From Mycobacteriaceae bacterium (GTDB lineage: Bacteria > Actinomycetota > Actinomycetes > Mycobacteriales > Mycobacteriaceae), in contig JAIEPH010000001.1 in assembly GCA_019749805.1 (NCBI GenBank), positions 1 to 64,000 on the forward strand: 64,000 bases of DNA, in the 5' to 3' direction. This document shows positions 45,786-53,989 of the stretch, one piece after another (the first letter of the stretch is position 1; each line of letters begins with the position of its first letter). A model generated the notes under the pieces. That model worked only from the letters and a program-made list of their open reading frames with translations, did no database searches and had not been told where the DNA came from. The position numbers and the translations under genes are program-made.

Positions 45786-46604
45786 CTAGTCGCGGATTTC
45801 AAGGGAATGCACCGTGGTGACGGTAACCGCCTTGGGTTGGCGTCCGTACCAGGTCGAGGTGACTTGAATTTCGATCTGGCGACCTATCACTTCCTTCGTC
45901 ATCTCGTCGTCTCCGTCGGCGTGGGCTGCGACCAACGAGCTGGCATCTGGCTCACTCACCGCCATGTCCGACCCGTACAGGGGGTGGGAATGGTTGTCCA
46001 GACGCCGGCCGTACTCGGTAGTGCCACCTTTGCCCAGGATGCTCGCCGGATGGAAGATGTCGCAGGTGACGTCGAAGACGACGAAGACAGCACCGCCCTC
46101 ATCGGCGAGCCCCGGGGCGATTCCAGACCCGGTATCGCGCCACTGACTCACCTTCTTGGGGCTCACACCGGCCTGGGTCGCGAACTGCTTGATACCCCCG
46201 GCACGGTCGATGGCGGCCTGGCGGTTGAGTAGCTGCTGGTCAGCACCTCTCGGGGTGGTGTTCTTGCCGGCGTTTCGCCTGATGGTGCTGTCGGCGGGGC
46301 GTTTACCTGTCAGGCGCTCGATACGTCGCGCAACTTCGGACGTGGCGCGCCGCGTCGCTTCTGCTCGTTTCTCGGTATCCGTGGCGTCCTGCCACTTCTG
46401 GCCGGTCATCTCCCGAAACTTTCGAGTGACAGCAGCGCGGAAGACGGCGCGGAACCCTGTTGCGCTGGGTGGCAGCGCGGACGAGGGTGTGCCGGTGCCC
46501 GCTGGGGCGGGGGTTGACCCCGACGCTGGCGGTGGGGGATCTGCGGCAGCTCCCGTGGGTGCCGGTGGCGGGCCGGGCGCCGCGCCCTTCCCCATCTTTT
46601 TCAT
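45786..46604 (-). CDS. HTH protein, candidate terminal-protein (Tpg-like) partner
   Basis: 272-aa protein. The N-terminal 50 residues are Pro/Ala-rich. Residues ~50-115 are basic and helical (FRAVFRAAVTRKFREMTGQK, RRIERLTGKRPADSTIRRNA); ~120-155 is an HTH-like segment (AIDRAGGIKQFATQAGVSPK, KVSQWRDTGS). The C-terminal 100 residues are beta-rich (FVVFDVTCDIFHPASIL, VIGRQIEIQVTSTWYGR). Its ATG overlaps the stop of the 617-aa gene by ATGA. Position and size next to a Tap-like gene suggest a Tpg-type DNA-end protein, but the sequence is not one I recognise directly. Confidence 0.6.
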   Translation of the reverse strand: MKKMGKGAAPGPPPAPTGAAADPPPPASGSTPAPAGTGTPSSALPPSATGFRAVFRAAVTRKFREMTGQKWQDATDTEKRAEATRRATSEVARRIERLTGKRPADSTIRRNAGKNTTPRGADQQLLNRQAAIDRAGGIKQFATQAGVSPKKVSQWRDTGSGIAPGLADEGGAVFVVFDVTCDIFHPASILGKGGTTEYGRRLDNHSHPLYGSDMAVSEPDASSLVAAHADGDDEMTKEVIGRQIEIQVTSTWYGRQPKAVTVTTVHSLEIRD

Positions 46605-48454
46605 GCGCCGCCCCCGCCCTGTCCATCGTCCTCAGCGCTGGTCCACTTGACGCGATACTTGCCGTTGACGGCGGGCTGCTCGTCGAAGATCGACAGGTCC
46701 TGGTCTCGATCCACCAGGTAGATCCAGGCGTCCAACTCGGCCTGCACCGGGTACAGATTGTGGGTGTCGGCCATCATCCGCGCATAGCGCATGGCCCGCC
46801 AGCGAGTGTCTGCGCGGATCGCCGCGTACCACGCCGGCTGCTGGTGTTGCTTCTGGCTGGGCTGCCATTGGTCACTGGCCATCCGACCGAGGTAGGTGGT
46901 GTAGATCGCCTTGACGAAGTCCTGGTAGTCCTCTCGTTCGGCCTCGCGCGCCTCAATGAGCTTGGCGCGCAGAGCGTCTGCCCAGGTCCGCAGGAGCCGG
47001 CTTTGTTGCGGCCACACCCATGCTTCGTCGATGACCAGCTCGGGGATGCTCAGGCCAGCGCCGCCCAGCTCCACGGGAGCGGTGAGCTGCTGGACACCAC
47101 GGGTGGTGACCCAGAAGGTGGCGGGTTCGTCCCACTGCATCGAGGCATGCGGGCGGGGCAGCTTCTTGGTCAGTCCGTCAAGGTCGCTGCACGGCGGGGT
47201 GGTCAGGCGCCACAGACCGAAGGGCGGCTTTTGTTCCCCGAAGACACCGACGTCAATCGTGCTGAGTTCCTTGGGCTTTCCGTAGCCGAGTTCTACCTGC
47301 CCCGCTGAAGCCAGGTATGCCGCACGTTGGTCGACCTCGACGTCGATCTTGTCCTCTTTAGCGCGGTGGGGACGTCGATCCCACTGCGGTTCGACGGCGG
47401 GCTCGATGTCGCCGCCGGTTTCGACGGCCACCTGGGCGGGATAGGGGCATGCTTCGATCGCCTTGGTGTCTTGGCGGCCCCGTCGCCGGACCGCATCCAG
47501 AAGCGATGCGCCCAGGGTTGACCACCGCGATGACGGCGCAACGCCGTCGGCGATATTGGCAAGCCAGGCAATGCGTTCGGCGAGCAACTTGACCGCGTCA
47601 ACTTCGTCTTCGGGCAGCTCGGTCCCGGAGTCCTCGTAGCCGGCCACCCCCATGTCTCCGGGGCGTTTGGACGAGGGGTCTGTGTGCATGAGCGGGATCA
47701 GCACCACATACGCCTTGCGGTCCCCGGCGAACTTGCAGGTGAACCATCCCGCTTTGGCGTTGCTCACTTTGCAGTCGAAATATTGCTCAACGACGCCGGT
47801 GATCGCTGATGATGACGTGATCGGACCGTCTGAGTCATCGACGGCGAACCCGATGGATTCGAGCGCTTCGTAGGTGAGCCAAAGTTGCGGTAGGAATTTG
47901 GGGCTTCGCGGCCAATGTGTGGCCAGGAATCTGCCGAGGGCCTGGCCGCTGGGCATGGATTGACCGGTGATGACCTTGCCCGAGGGGACGACGACGCCAA
48001 GGCTACTGATGATCGCGACGCGGTCATCGGCGGCCATCGGCACATCTGCCCACAGCCGCGACCGCGGCGTCCATGCGGGCTTGCCTGAGTCAGAGCGTGT
48101 TTCGACTGCGACCGCTTCGTCCGTCATGTCCCGCGATACCGCGTTCGTGAGGGTTTCCGCGCCGGGCGCGTCGCTGCTGAGCAGTGCAGCTTCCCAAGCA
48201 TCGACGGTGGTTTCCAGCCAGCCGCGAGTGTGGCCTGTTTCTCTGTTGGGATCGCCGATCACCATGTCGGGGGCCGGGAAGTCTGTCGGCAGGGCGCTGC
48301 GGCCGATGCGCGCCAGGACCTGTTGCCGCGACAAGGCAATCAGCGGTTCCGGTGCGCCCTGGGACTCGATGTACCACTGGAGGATGTCGCTGGTTTCGTC
48401 GTCGGCGTCGATGCGGTAGGTCCGTCCAGCAGTGGTCAGAAGGTAACGCGTCAT
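46601..48454 (-). CDS. Telomere-associated (Tap-like) protein candidate (617 aa)
   Basis: 617-aa protein. Residues ~330-615 follow the order I recall for Tap of Streptomyces linear plasmids: AYLASAGQVELGYGKPKEL, FGLWRLTTPP, FWVTTRGVQQLTAPVEL, VIDEAWVWPQQSRLLRTWAD, ALRAKLIEA, VKAIYTTYLGRMASDQW, WYAAIRADTRWRAMRYARMM and NLYPVQAELDAWIYLVD. The N-terminal part is unrecognised. Start ATG 48454 has GAGGAGA 7-8 nt upstream. The gene sits between a small HTH gene and the Tpg-like candidate, with an ATGA overlap to the latter. If right, the replicon is linear, or derived from one. Confidence 0.6.
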   Translation of the reverse strand: MTRYLLTTAGRTYRIDADDETSDILQWYIESQGAPEPLIALSRQQVLARIGRSALPTDFPAPDMVIGDPNRETGHTRGWLETTVDAWEAALLSSDAPGAETLTNAVSRDMTDEAVAVETRSDSGKPAWTPRSRLWADVPMAADDRVAIISSLGVVVPSGKVITGQSMPSGQALGRFLATHWPRSPKFLPQLWLTYEALESIGFAVDDSDGPITSSSAITGVVEQYFDCKVSNAKAGWFTCKFAGDRKAYVVLIPLMHTDPSSKRPGDMGVAGYEDSGTELPEDEVDAVKLLAERIAWLANIADGVAPSSRWSTLGASLLDAVRRRGRQDTKAIEACPYPAQVAVETGGDIEPAVEPQWDRRPHRAKEDKIDVEVDQRAAYLASAGQVELGYGKPKELSTIDVGVFGEQKPPFGLWRLTTPPCSDLDGLTKKLPRPHASMQWDEPATFWVTTRGVQQLTAPVELGGAGLSIPELVIDEAWVWPQQSRLLRTWADALRAKLIEAREAEREDYQDFVKAIYTTYLGRMASDQWQPSQKQHQQPAWYAAIRADTRWRAMRYARMMADTHNLYPVQAELDAWIYLVDRDQDLSIFDEQPAVNGKYRVKWTSAEDDGQGGGGA

Positions 48455-48468
48455 TGATGTCTCCTCTT

Positions 48469-48777
48469 TCACTGCTGCTCTTGACGAGGTGGGGGAATGT
48501 GGATCGACAGAACCTCTGGCAGTCGGCGCTGTCGCCACCGCAGCCGCAGCGATTCCACCGCGCTGGCGGTGCGGCCAACCCTGAGTGCGGCATCGGGCAC
48601 CGACAGCGTGAAGTCGAGGGCAATCTTCGCTTCGTCGACCGTCCATGGCCTGCGCGATCTTTGTTGATCAGCTGGTGCGGCCGTCCGGGCGGCGCGCCGC
48701 TCGACGTAGCGGCGGCGCTCTTCGCGGCGGCCTTCGGCGAACCCGCCGAAGTTGCCTTCCCGTGGTGCCGGCGTCAT
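48469..48777 (-). CDS. Small HTH-like protein (102 aa) upstream of the Tap-like gene
   Basis: 102-aa basic protein. The N-terminus is Arg-rich (EGRREERRRYVERRAARTAA); residues ~45-85 (PWTVDEAKIALDFTLSVPDA, ALRVGRTASAVESLRLRWRQ) look like a helix-turn-helix of the SANT/HTH_23 kind. It precedes the 617-aa gene by 14 bp, so it is the first gene of a three-gene operon. ATG 48777 has AAGGAC upstream; the leader has a hairpin (48813-48832, TCGCC/GGCGA) and TAGGGT at 48877-48882 as the likely -10. Confidence 0.7.
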   Translation of the reverse strand: MTPAPREGNFGGFAEGRREERRRYVERRAARTAAPADQQRSRRPWTVDEAKIALDFTLSVPDAALRVGRTASAVESLRLRWRQRRLPEVLSIHIPPPRQEQQ

Positions 48778-49057
48778 TGCTCACGTCCTTGACTGGTGCC
48801 TACCTTCGAGCGTCGCCCCACGTGTGTGGCGATGCAGTCTTGGTTCACAGATCCCTCCTCGGCCCAGCGATGCCCTACCCTAGCACCCCTCAGGTATTGC
48901 TGTCGGCATGCATGAGTGGCGTGTTGCTCCTCGTGTGCCATTGCGTTGCTCCACGTACCGGGCATCGGAGGATCCTTCATTCACTGCGGCGCAGCCCCTT
49001 TGACTCGGCCCGTTACGCACTAGACTCGGCCGCACAGCGGGACTGGTGCGCGGAACT

Positions 49058-49079
49058 TGTCGGACACCCCCGCTACAGT
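49058..49079 (+). promoter_or_regulatory. RecA-NDp (PafBC-type) promoter, methylase-helicase gene
   Basis: TGTCGG (49058-49063), N10, TACAGT (49074-49079) on the plus strand: the only plus-strand copy, preceding the largest gene. Confidence 0.8.
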
Positions 49080-49117
49080 GCACATCGCACGCCGGACGCG
49101 TTCCGGCGACGAGAAAC

Positions 49118-49139
49118 GGCTGGCCCTGAGGGGCTGGTC
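49118..49139 (+). ncRNA. Family A leader hairpin, methylase-helicase gene
   Basis: Outer stem GGCU/GGUC, inner GGCCC/GGGCU, loop UGAG; followed by ACCGAACCGAAAGG and ATG 49162. Confidence 0.8.
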
Positions 49140-49161
49140 ACCGAACCGAAAGGTGCGACTT

Positions 49162-52100
49162 ATGGCCGCAACGCTTACCGCCGCTCGCTCAGCACTCCAG
49201 GCAGTGCACGTCCTGCAGAACTTGAAGACCGGGGCGGCCCCCACGCCCGCCCAGCGCGCCTCCCTGGAAGGGTTCCCCGGATGGGGTGCGGCAGCGCCGC
49301 TGTTCGATCCGCAACCAGCCAAGTCCTGGGCGGCGATCGCCGACGAACTCGACGACCTTGACCCGACCGCGATGAAAGCCGCAGCGCGCGTGGTCGATAC
49401 CTCGTTCTACACGCCGCCCGCGTTGATCGAGCACATCTACCAGCTCCTGCAGACGGCCGGCTTCCGCGGCGGCGACGTGCTGGATCTCGGCTGCGGACAT
49501 GGCCGGTTTCTGACCCACGCACCGGATGACCTGCCGATCGCCTTTACCGGAGTCGAGGTCGACCCGATCGCCTCCGCCATTGCGGCGGCACTGCATCCGG
49601 AAGCCACCATCATCGATGACCGCCTACAGGGCGTATCGTTGCCCGCCAATCGCTTTGACGCAGCCGTGGGCAATGTGCCGTTCTCCTCGGCCAACGTCCA
49701 CGACTCGTCGATTGCGTTCTACGGCCCGCTGCACGAGTACTTCCTGGTGCGCGCCGTCCGCGCAGTCCGCCCGGGCGGCTACGTGGTGATGGCGACGTCG
49801 CGCCACACCATGGATTCGACCACCGGCTTGTCCTACTCGGTGCGCTCGCACGCCGATCTCATGGCGGCGATCCGGCTGCCCTCGGGGTACTTCGCCACTG
49901 AAGGGACCGCGGTCGTCGCCGACGTGTTGGTGCTGCGCGTGCGCGACGCCGACGAGCCGCGCCATGGCTGGGATACCCGCCAGCCGTGCGACACCCTCAC
50001 GGGCGCCGAGGAGGGCCATCGCGGCCAGGCCCGAGTGAGCGCGTTTTGGGCCGCGCATCCGCAGCTGGTGTCGGGCACCATGCGGGTGACCGGATACCAC
50101 CAGAACCCGCTCACCGTCGACTCCGAGGACCCCGACGCAGCGGTGGCCGCGGCCTTCACGGCAGCCCAACCGCTGCTGCTGCCCTACCCAGCAGACGACG
50201 CCACGCATGCCTTCGCCGACGTCGCGTTGACCGACCCCGAGGGCCGCAAAGAGGGATCGTTTCATCTCCTCAACGGCACGATGGCCCGCGTGGTCGACGG
50301 CCAGCTGCAGCCCGTCTCACGGGCGAGTAAGGAACTGCACTCACTCGTCGCGCTGCGCGACATGGCTGTAGCACTCATTGCCGCTGAGGCGAATTGGGAT
50401 ACCTCCGACGCCACCCTTACTCCCCTGCGCACAGCATGCCGCGAGGCGTACCTGGCCTACGTGGAGCGCTTCGGCGCCCTCAACCGCGGGACCCTGATTG
50501 AGGGAAAGGTCGACGCCGACACCGGCCTGCCCAAACTGAGCTGGCGAGTCCCCACCATGGGCGGCTTCCGTGGCGATCCAGAAGCCGCTTTGGTGTTCGC
50601 ACTCGAGAAGTTCGATCAGGACACCGGCGAGGCCGCACCGGCGGCAATCCTGCAACGGCGGGTGAACCAGCGTCCCGTGCCCATCACGCGCGCGGACACC
50701 GCCGGCGAAGCCATGGCCGTCACCTTGGGCGAGGGGCGCGGCCTGGACCTGTCGCGAATCGCCGAGCTGCTGGCGCTCCCCAGCGCCGACGACGCGTTCG
50801 CCGCACTCGGCGATCTGGCCTACCGCGATCCGGCGACTGGTCGGGTCCACTCGGCCCGGGACTATCTGTGCGGCAACGTCCGTACGAAGCTCCAGGATGC
50901 CTTGGCCGCGGCCGCGACCGACGCCTCCTATGAACGCAACGTCGCAGCGCTGCAGCTGGTGCAGCCGCGGTGGCTGGGCCGTGACGAAGTGCGAATCGAG
51001 CTGGGGTCTCCGTGGGTAGCCCCCGGTGACATCGAGGACTTCTGCCGCGAGGTGTTCGAGGCGAGCTTCGTCAGGGTCCACCACATCGCACCGTTGGCGG
51101 CGTGGGAGGTCGACGGCAACGCCCACGCCATCTCCCCCGAGGCGAAAATCACCTACACCACAACCCGCAAGACCGCTTTCGACCTGCTGCAGGCCGGGCT
51201 CAATAGCTCGTCGCCGACCGTCTACGACGAGGTGTACGACCCCGCCACCCGTTCCAACCGCCGTGTCCGCAACGCCGATGAGACCGAGGCGGCACTAGCA
51301 GCGCTGGCGGCCATCGAACAGCGCTTCTCGCTGTGGATTTGGGAGTCGCCGACGCGCGAGCAGCGCATTCTGGATCGCTACAACCACGCGATGAACTCTC
51401 ACGTGCTGCGCCGCGACGACGGATCGTATCTGACGTTCCCCGGTTTGGCCGATGACCTCAAGCTCTGGTGGTGGCAGCGCGATTTCGTCGACCGCGCGTT
51501 GTCGGTGCCGGTCGCGTTCGCGGCACATTCTGTTGGTCTCGGGAAGACGAAGACCGCGATTGCGTTGTGCATGACGTTGCGGCAGTTCGGAATCGCAAAC
51601 AGGCCAATGTATTTGGTCCCAAACCATCTTATTGAGCAAGCTCAAAGAGAGGCCTTGCAAACGGCCCCGTCGGGCAAGATTCTGGTGATCACCCGCGAGG
51701 ACCTGACCCGCTACGGCCGACGACTGTTCGCCGCTCGGTGCGCCACCGGCGACTGGGATCTAGTCATCATGACCCATGAGACGTTCTCTTCTATGCCGGT
51801 TCCGGCCCAGGTCGAGCGGGATTGGCTCGACGCCCAGTTGGCCGAACTGGAGGACTACCAGCGCAGCCAAGGCGCGACCGGCAAGCGCATTGCTGCGGCG
51901 GTGCGCTCTCTGGAAGGTCGCATCGAGAAGTTGCGGGACACCGCAACTGATCCGGACGTGATCACCTTCGACATGCTGGGGATCGACTACCTGGCGGTCG
52001 ACGAGGCCGACCGGTTCCGCCGGCTCCCTGTCACCACCCGCGCGGAGGGGTTCAGCCTCGGCGCTTCCAAGCGCGCCACCGATCTGCTTCTGAAGTTGTC

Positions 52101-53844
52101 GACGCTGCGCCGCACCAAGGGCTCTCGCCCCTACGCCAGCATGTTCACGGGAACCCCGTACACCAATACGCTCGCTGAAGCGTATGTGTGGCAACGCTTC
52201 TGCGATCCAGAACGACTCGACGAATCCGGGCTCGGACACTTCGACGCGTGGGCGGCCCAGTTCGTGCGTTACGAAACCCTGATCGAGGTCAGTCCCGACG
52301 GGTCGGGGTTCCGCAGCAAGCGCCGCCCGGTCGTGATTCAGAACGTGCCCGAGCTGCGCAGCATGATCGGCGGGTTCATGTCGATGGTCCGTAGTTCGAT
52401 GACCGACCTGCCGCTGCCTACCCCGCACCAGCACACCATCGTCGTCGACCCGACGGACAACACCCGGGCGTTCATGAGCGAATTGGTCCGCCGCGCAGAT
52501 GATTTGCGTGCTCGCCGGGTCGGCCCGGAGACCGACAACATGCTGGCGATCTGCGGGGACGGCCGCAAGGTGGCCTTGGACCCCAACCTGGTGGGATTCG
52601 CCGAGACCGCACCCAAGCTGGAGGCGGTCGCCGAGAACGTCGCCGCGATCTATCACCGGACTCGTGGCGCGGTCTACGCCGATTCCGCACGCCCAGGTGC
52701 GTTCCAGCTGGTGTTGTGCGACCTGGGAACACCGCACCCTGACGATGCCCAGAGTTACGGCCGGATCCGCGAGGGTCTTCTACAGCGAGGCGTTCCCGCC
52801 GACCGGATCCGCTTCATTCACGAGGCGACCAATTCCAAGGCCCGCGAGGCCCTTTTTGCAGCGTGCCGGGATGGCCGGGTGTCGATTCTGTTGGGGTCGA
52901 CGCCGAAGGTGGGAGTTGGCACCAACATTCAGAACCGCATGGTCGCGCTGCACCACGTGGATCCCACCTGGACTGCTCGCGACTGGGATCAGCGCAACGG
53001 CCGCGGGATCCGCACCGGCAATCTGCATGAGGACATCGACATCTACTGCTACGCGGTGTCGGGATCGTTTGACGCCTACATGTTTCAGCTCGCCGAGCGC
53101 AAGAGCCGAGGCTTCGAGCAGCTTTACCGCACGGATAGCGAGGCGCGTGAGATCGAGGATTTGGGCGACGGGACTTTGAGCTTTGGTGAGTTGAAGGCCG
53201 CGGCCGCCGGGAAATCACTCTTGCTGCGTCAGCATCAGCTCCAGGTGGCGGTGCGCAAGCTGCGCCTCACGCACCTGACCGCACGCCAGAACGTCAACGC
53301 CGCTTTGTATGCGGCCTCGGAGACTGACCAGCGCGCCGATGCACTGCAGGCGCGCGCTGACCGTTTGGCCGAACTGGTCGACTATCTCCCCCAGCTCCCA
53401 CCGCTGGACCTGGCGCGCTGCGCCGAGAACGCGGTGTCGGCCAACGGTCACCGAGCGCGGTACTCCAGCGGGCCGCTGCTGGTGGAGATCATCGAAGAGC
53501 GCGGCGACCAGCACCTGAAGGTCAGTTTCGGCTACCGCCCGCTGTGGACGCAGGTGTTGCCGGCCAAGGTGCGCCGTCGCGGCGCCCAGGACGTGGCCGC
53601 GTGGACTCATCACGTGGTGTGCACCTGGCTCGACGGAGCGGCCGTTGAGGGCCAGCAGACCCTTGCTCGGGTCGAGGAGGCCCGTGACCGCGCGGCGCAG
53701 TCACGGGCGGCCGCTGATGGGACGGACCTGTCGGCGCCGGCCGAGTTGGTCGCCGCCGAGGCCGAGCTGGCCGAAGTGAGCGCCAGAATCCAGGCGGAGA
53801 TCCTGGATGCCGGCGTGGCCTCGCGTGGCGAGGAGGCCGCCTGA
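49162..53844 (+). CDS. Giant N6-DNA methylase / SNF2-type helicase
   Basis: 1560-aa protein. Residues ~70-330 are an Eco57I/N6-type methyltransferase: motif I VLDLGCGHG (106-114), catalytic-type NVPF (about 170) and a target-recognition region after it. Residues ~770-1320 are a superfamily 2 helicase: Walker A GLGKTKT (792-798), DEAD (947-950), a motif III-like MFTGTPYTNT, and motifs V-VI GVGTNIQNRM and QRNGRGIRTG. The C-terminal 200 residues are coiled coil plus unknown. The layout matches plasmid and phage DarB-like methylase-helicases, implicated in DNA protection or antirestriction. The longest frame starts at 49057, inside the promoter; the leader hairpin and GAAAGG fix the start at ATG 49162. 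Confidence 0.9.
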   Translation: MAATLTAARSALQAVHVLQNLKTGAAPTPAQRASLEGFPGWGAAAPLFDPQPAKSWAAIADELDDLDPTAMKAAARVVDTSFYTPPALIEHIYQLLQTAGFRGGDVLDLGCGHGRFLTHAPDDLPIAFTGVEVDPIASAIAAALHPEATIIDDRLQGVSLPANRFDAAVGNVPFSSANVHDSSIAFYGPLHEYFLVRAVRAVRPGGYVVMATSRHTMDSTTGLSYSVRSHADLMAAIRLPSGYFATEGTAVVADVLVLRVRDADEPRHGWDTRQPCDTLTGAEEGHRGQARVSAFWAAHPQLVSGTMRVTGYHQNPLTVDSEDPDAAVAAAFTAAQPLLLPYPADDATHAFADVALTDPEGRKEGSFHLLNGTMARVVDGQLQPVSRASKELHSLVALRDMAVALIAAEANWDTSDATLTPLRTACREAYLAYVERFGALNRGTLIEGKVDADTGLPKLSWRVPTMGGFRGDPEAALVFALEKFDQDTGEAAPAAILQRRVNQRPVPITRADTAGEAMAVTLGEGRGLDLSRIAELLALPSADDAFAALGDLAYRDPATGRVHSARDYLCGNVRTKLQDALAAAATDASYERNVAALQLVQPRWLGRDEVRIELGSPWVAPGDIEDFCREVFEASFVRVHHIAPLAAWEVDGNAHAISPEAKITYTTTRKTAFDLLQAGLNSSSPTVYDEVYDPATRSNRRVRNADETEAALAALAAIEQRFSLWIWESPTREQRILDRYNHAMNSHVLRRDDGSYLTFPGLADDLKLWWWQRDFVDRALSVPVAFAAHSVGLGKTKTAIALCMTLRQFGIANRPMYLVPNHLIEQAQREALQTAPSGKILVITREDLTRYGRRLFAARCATGDWDLVIMTHETFSSMPVPAQVERDWLDAQLAELEDYQRSQGATGKRIAAAVRSLEGRIEKLRDTATDPDVITFDMLGIDYLAVDEADRFRRLPVTTRAEGFSLGASKRATDLLLKLSTLRRTKGSRPYASMFTGTPYTNTLAEAYVWQRFCDPERLDESGLGHFDAWAAQFVRYETLIEVSPDGSGFRSKRRPVVIQNVPELRSMIGGFMSMVRSSMTDLPLPTPHQHTIVVDPTDNTRAFMSELVRRADDLRARRVGPETDNMLAICGDGRKVALDPNLVGFAETAPKLEAVAENVAAIYHRTRGAVYADSARPGAFQLVLCDLGTPHPDDAQSYGRIREGLLQRGVPADRIRFIHEATNSKAREALFAACRDGRVSILLGSTPKVGVGTNIQNRMVALHHVDPTWTARDWDQRNGRGIRTGNLHEDIDIYCYAVSGSFDAYMFQLAERKSRGFEQLYRTDSEAREIEDLGDGTLSFGELKAAAAGKSLLLRQHQLQVAVRKLRLTHLTARQNVNAALYAASETDQRADALQARADRLAELVDYLPQLPPLDLARCAENAVSANGHRARYSSGPLLVEIIEERGDQHLKVSFGYRPLWTQVLPAKVRRRGAQDVAAWTHHVVCTWLDGAAVEGQQTLARVEEARDRAAQSRAAADGTDLSAPAELVAAEAELAEVSARIQAEILDAGVASRGEEAA

Positions 53845-53852
53845 CTTCGCGG

Positions 53853-53885
53853 GTAGGGCGCGCCTCGCGGATCAGCGCGCCCTAC
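53853..53885 (+). terminator. 11-bp perfect stem-loop after the methylase-helicase gene
   Basis: GTAGGGCGCGC (53853-53863) and GCGCGCCCTAC (53875-53885), 11-nt loop, starting 8 bp after the stop at 53844. A strong candidate terminator without U-tract. Confidence 0.65.
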
Positions 53886-53900
53886 TCGCGCACGCACGCT

Positions 53901-53927
53901 GGACCTGCACTGATGGCATGTCCCCGC
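53901..53927 (+). repeat. Element C copy
   Basis: ACCTGCACTGATGGCATGTCCCCGCG after the terminator of the methylase-helicase gene. Confidence 0.6.
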
Positions 53928-53989
53928 GTGCGGCCCCCGGCGGTTAGGCTCGATGCCGTGAGGAGCCTGGTGCACACGACGGCCACGGC

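Larger units (their letters stand above)
48778..49161. other. 384-bp divergent control region
   Basis: Minus strand: -10 TAGGGT (48877-48882) and leader hairpin (48813-48832) for the Tap-like operon. Plus strand: TTTGAC (48999-49004) and TAGACT (49021-49026) as a likely sigma-A promoter, then the RecA-NDp promoter (49058-49079) and the family A hairpin (49118-49139) for the methylase-helicase. No coding frame with support was found. Confidence 0.6.
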
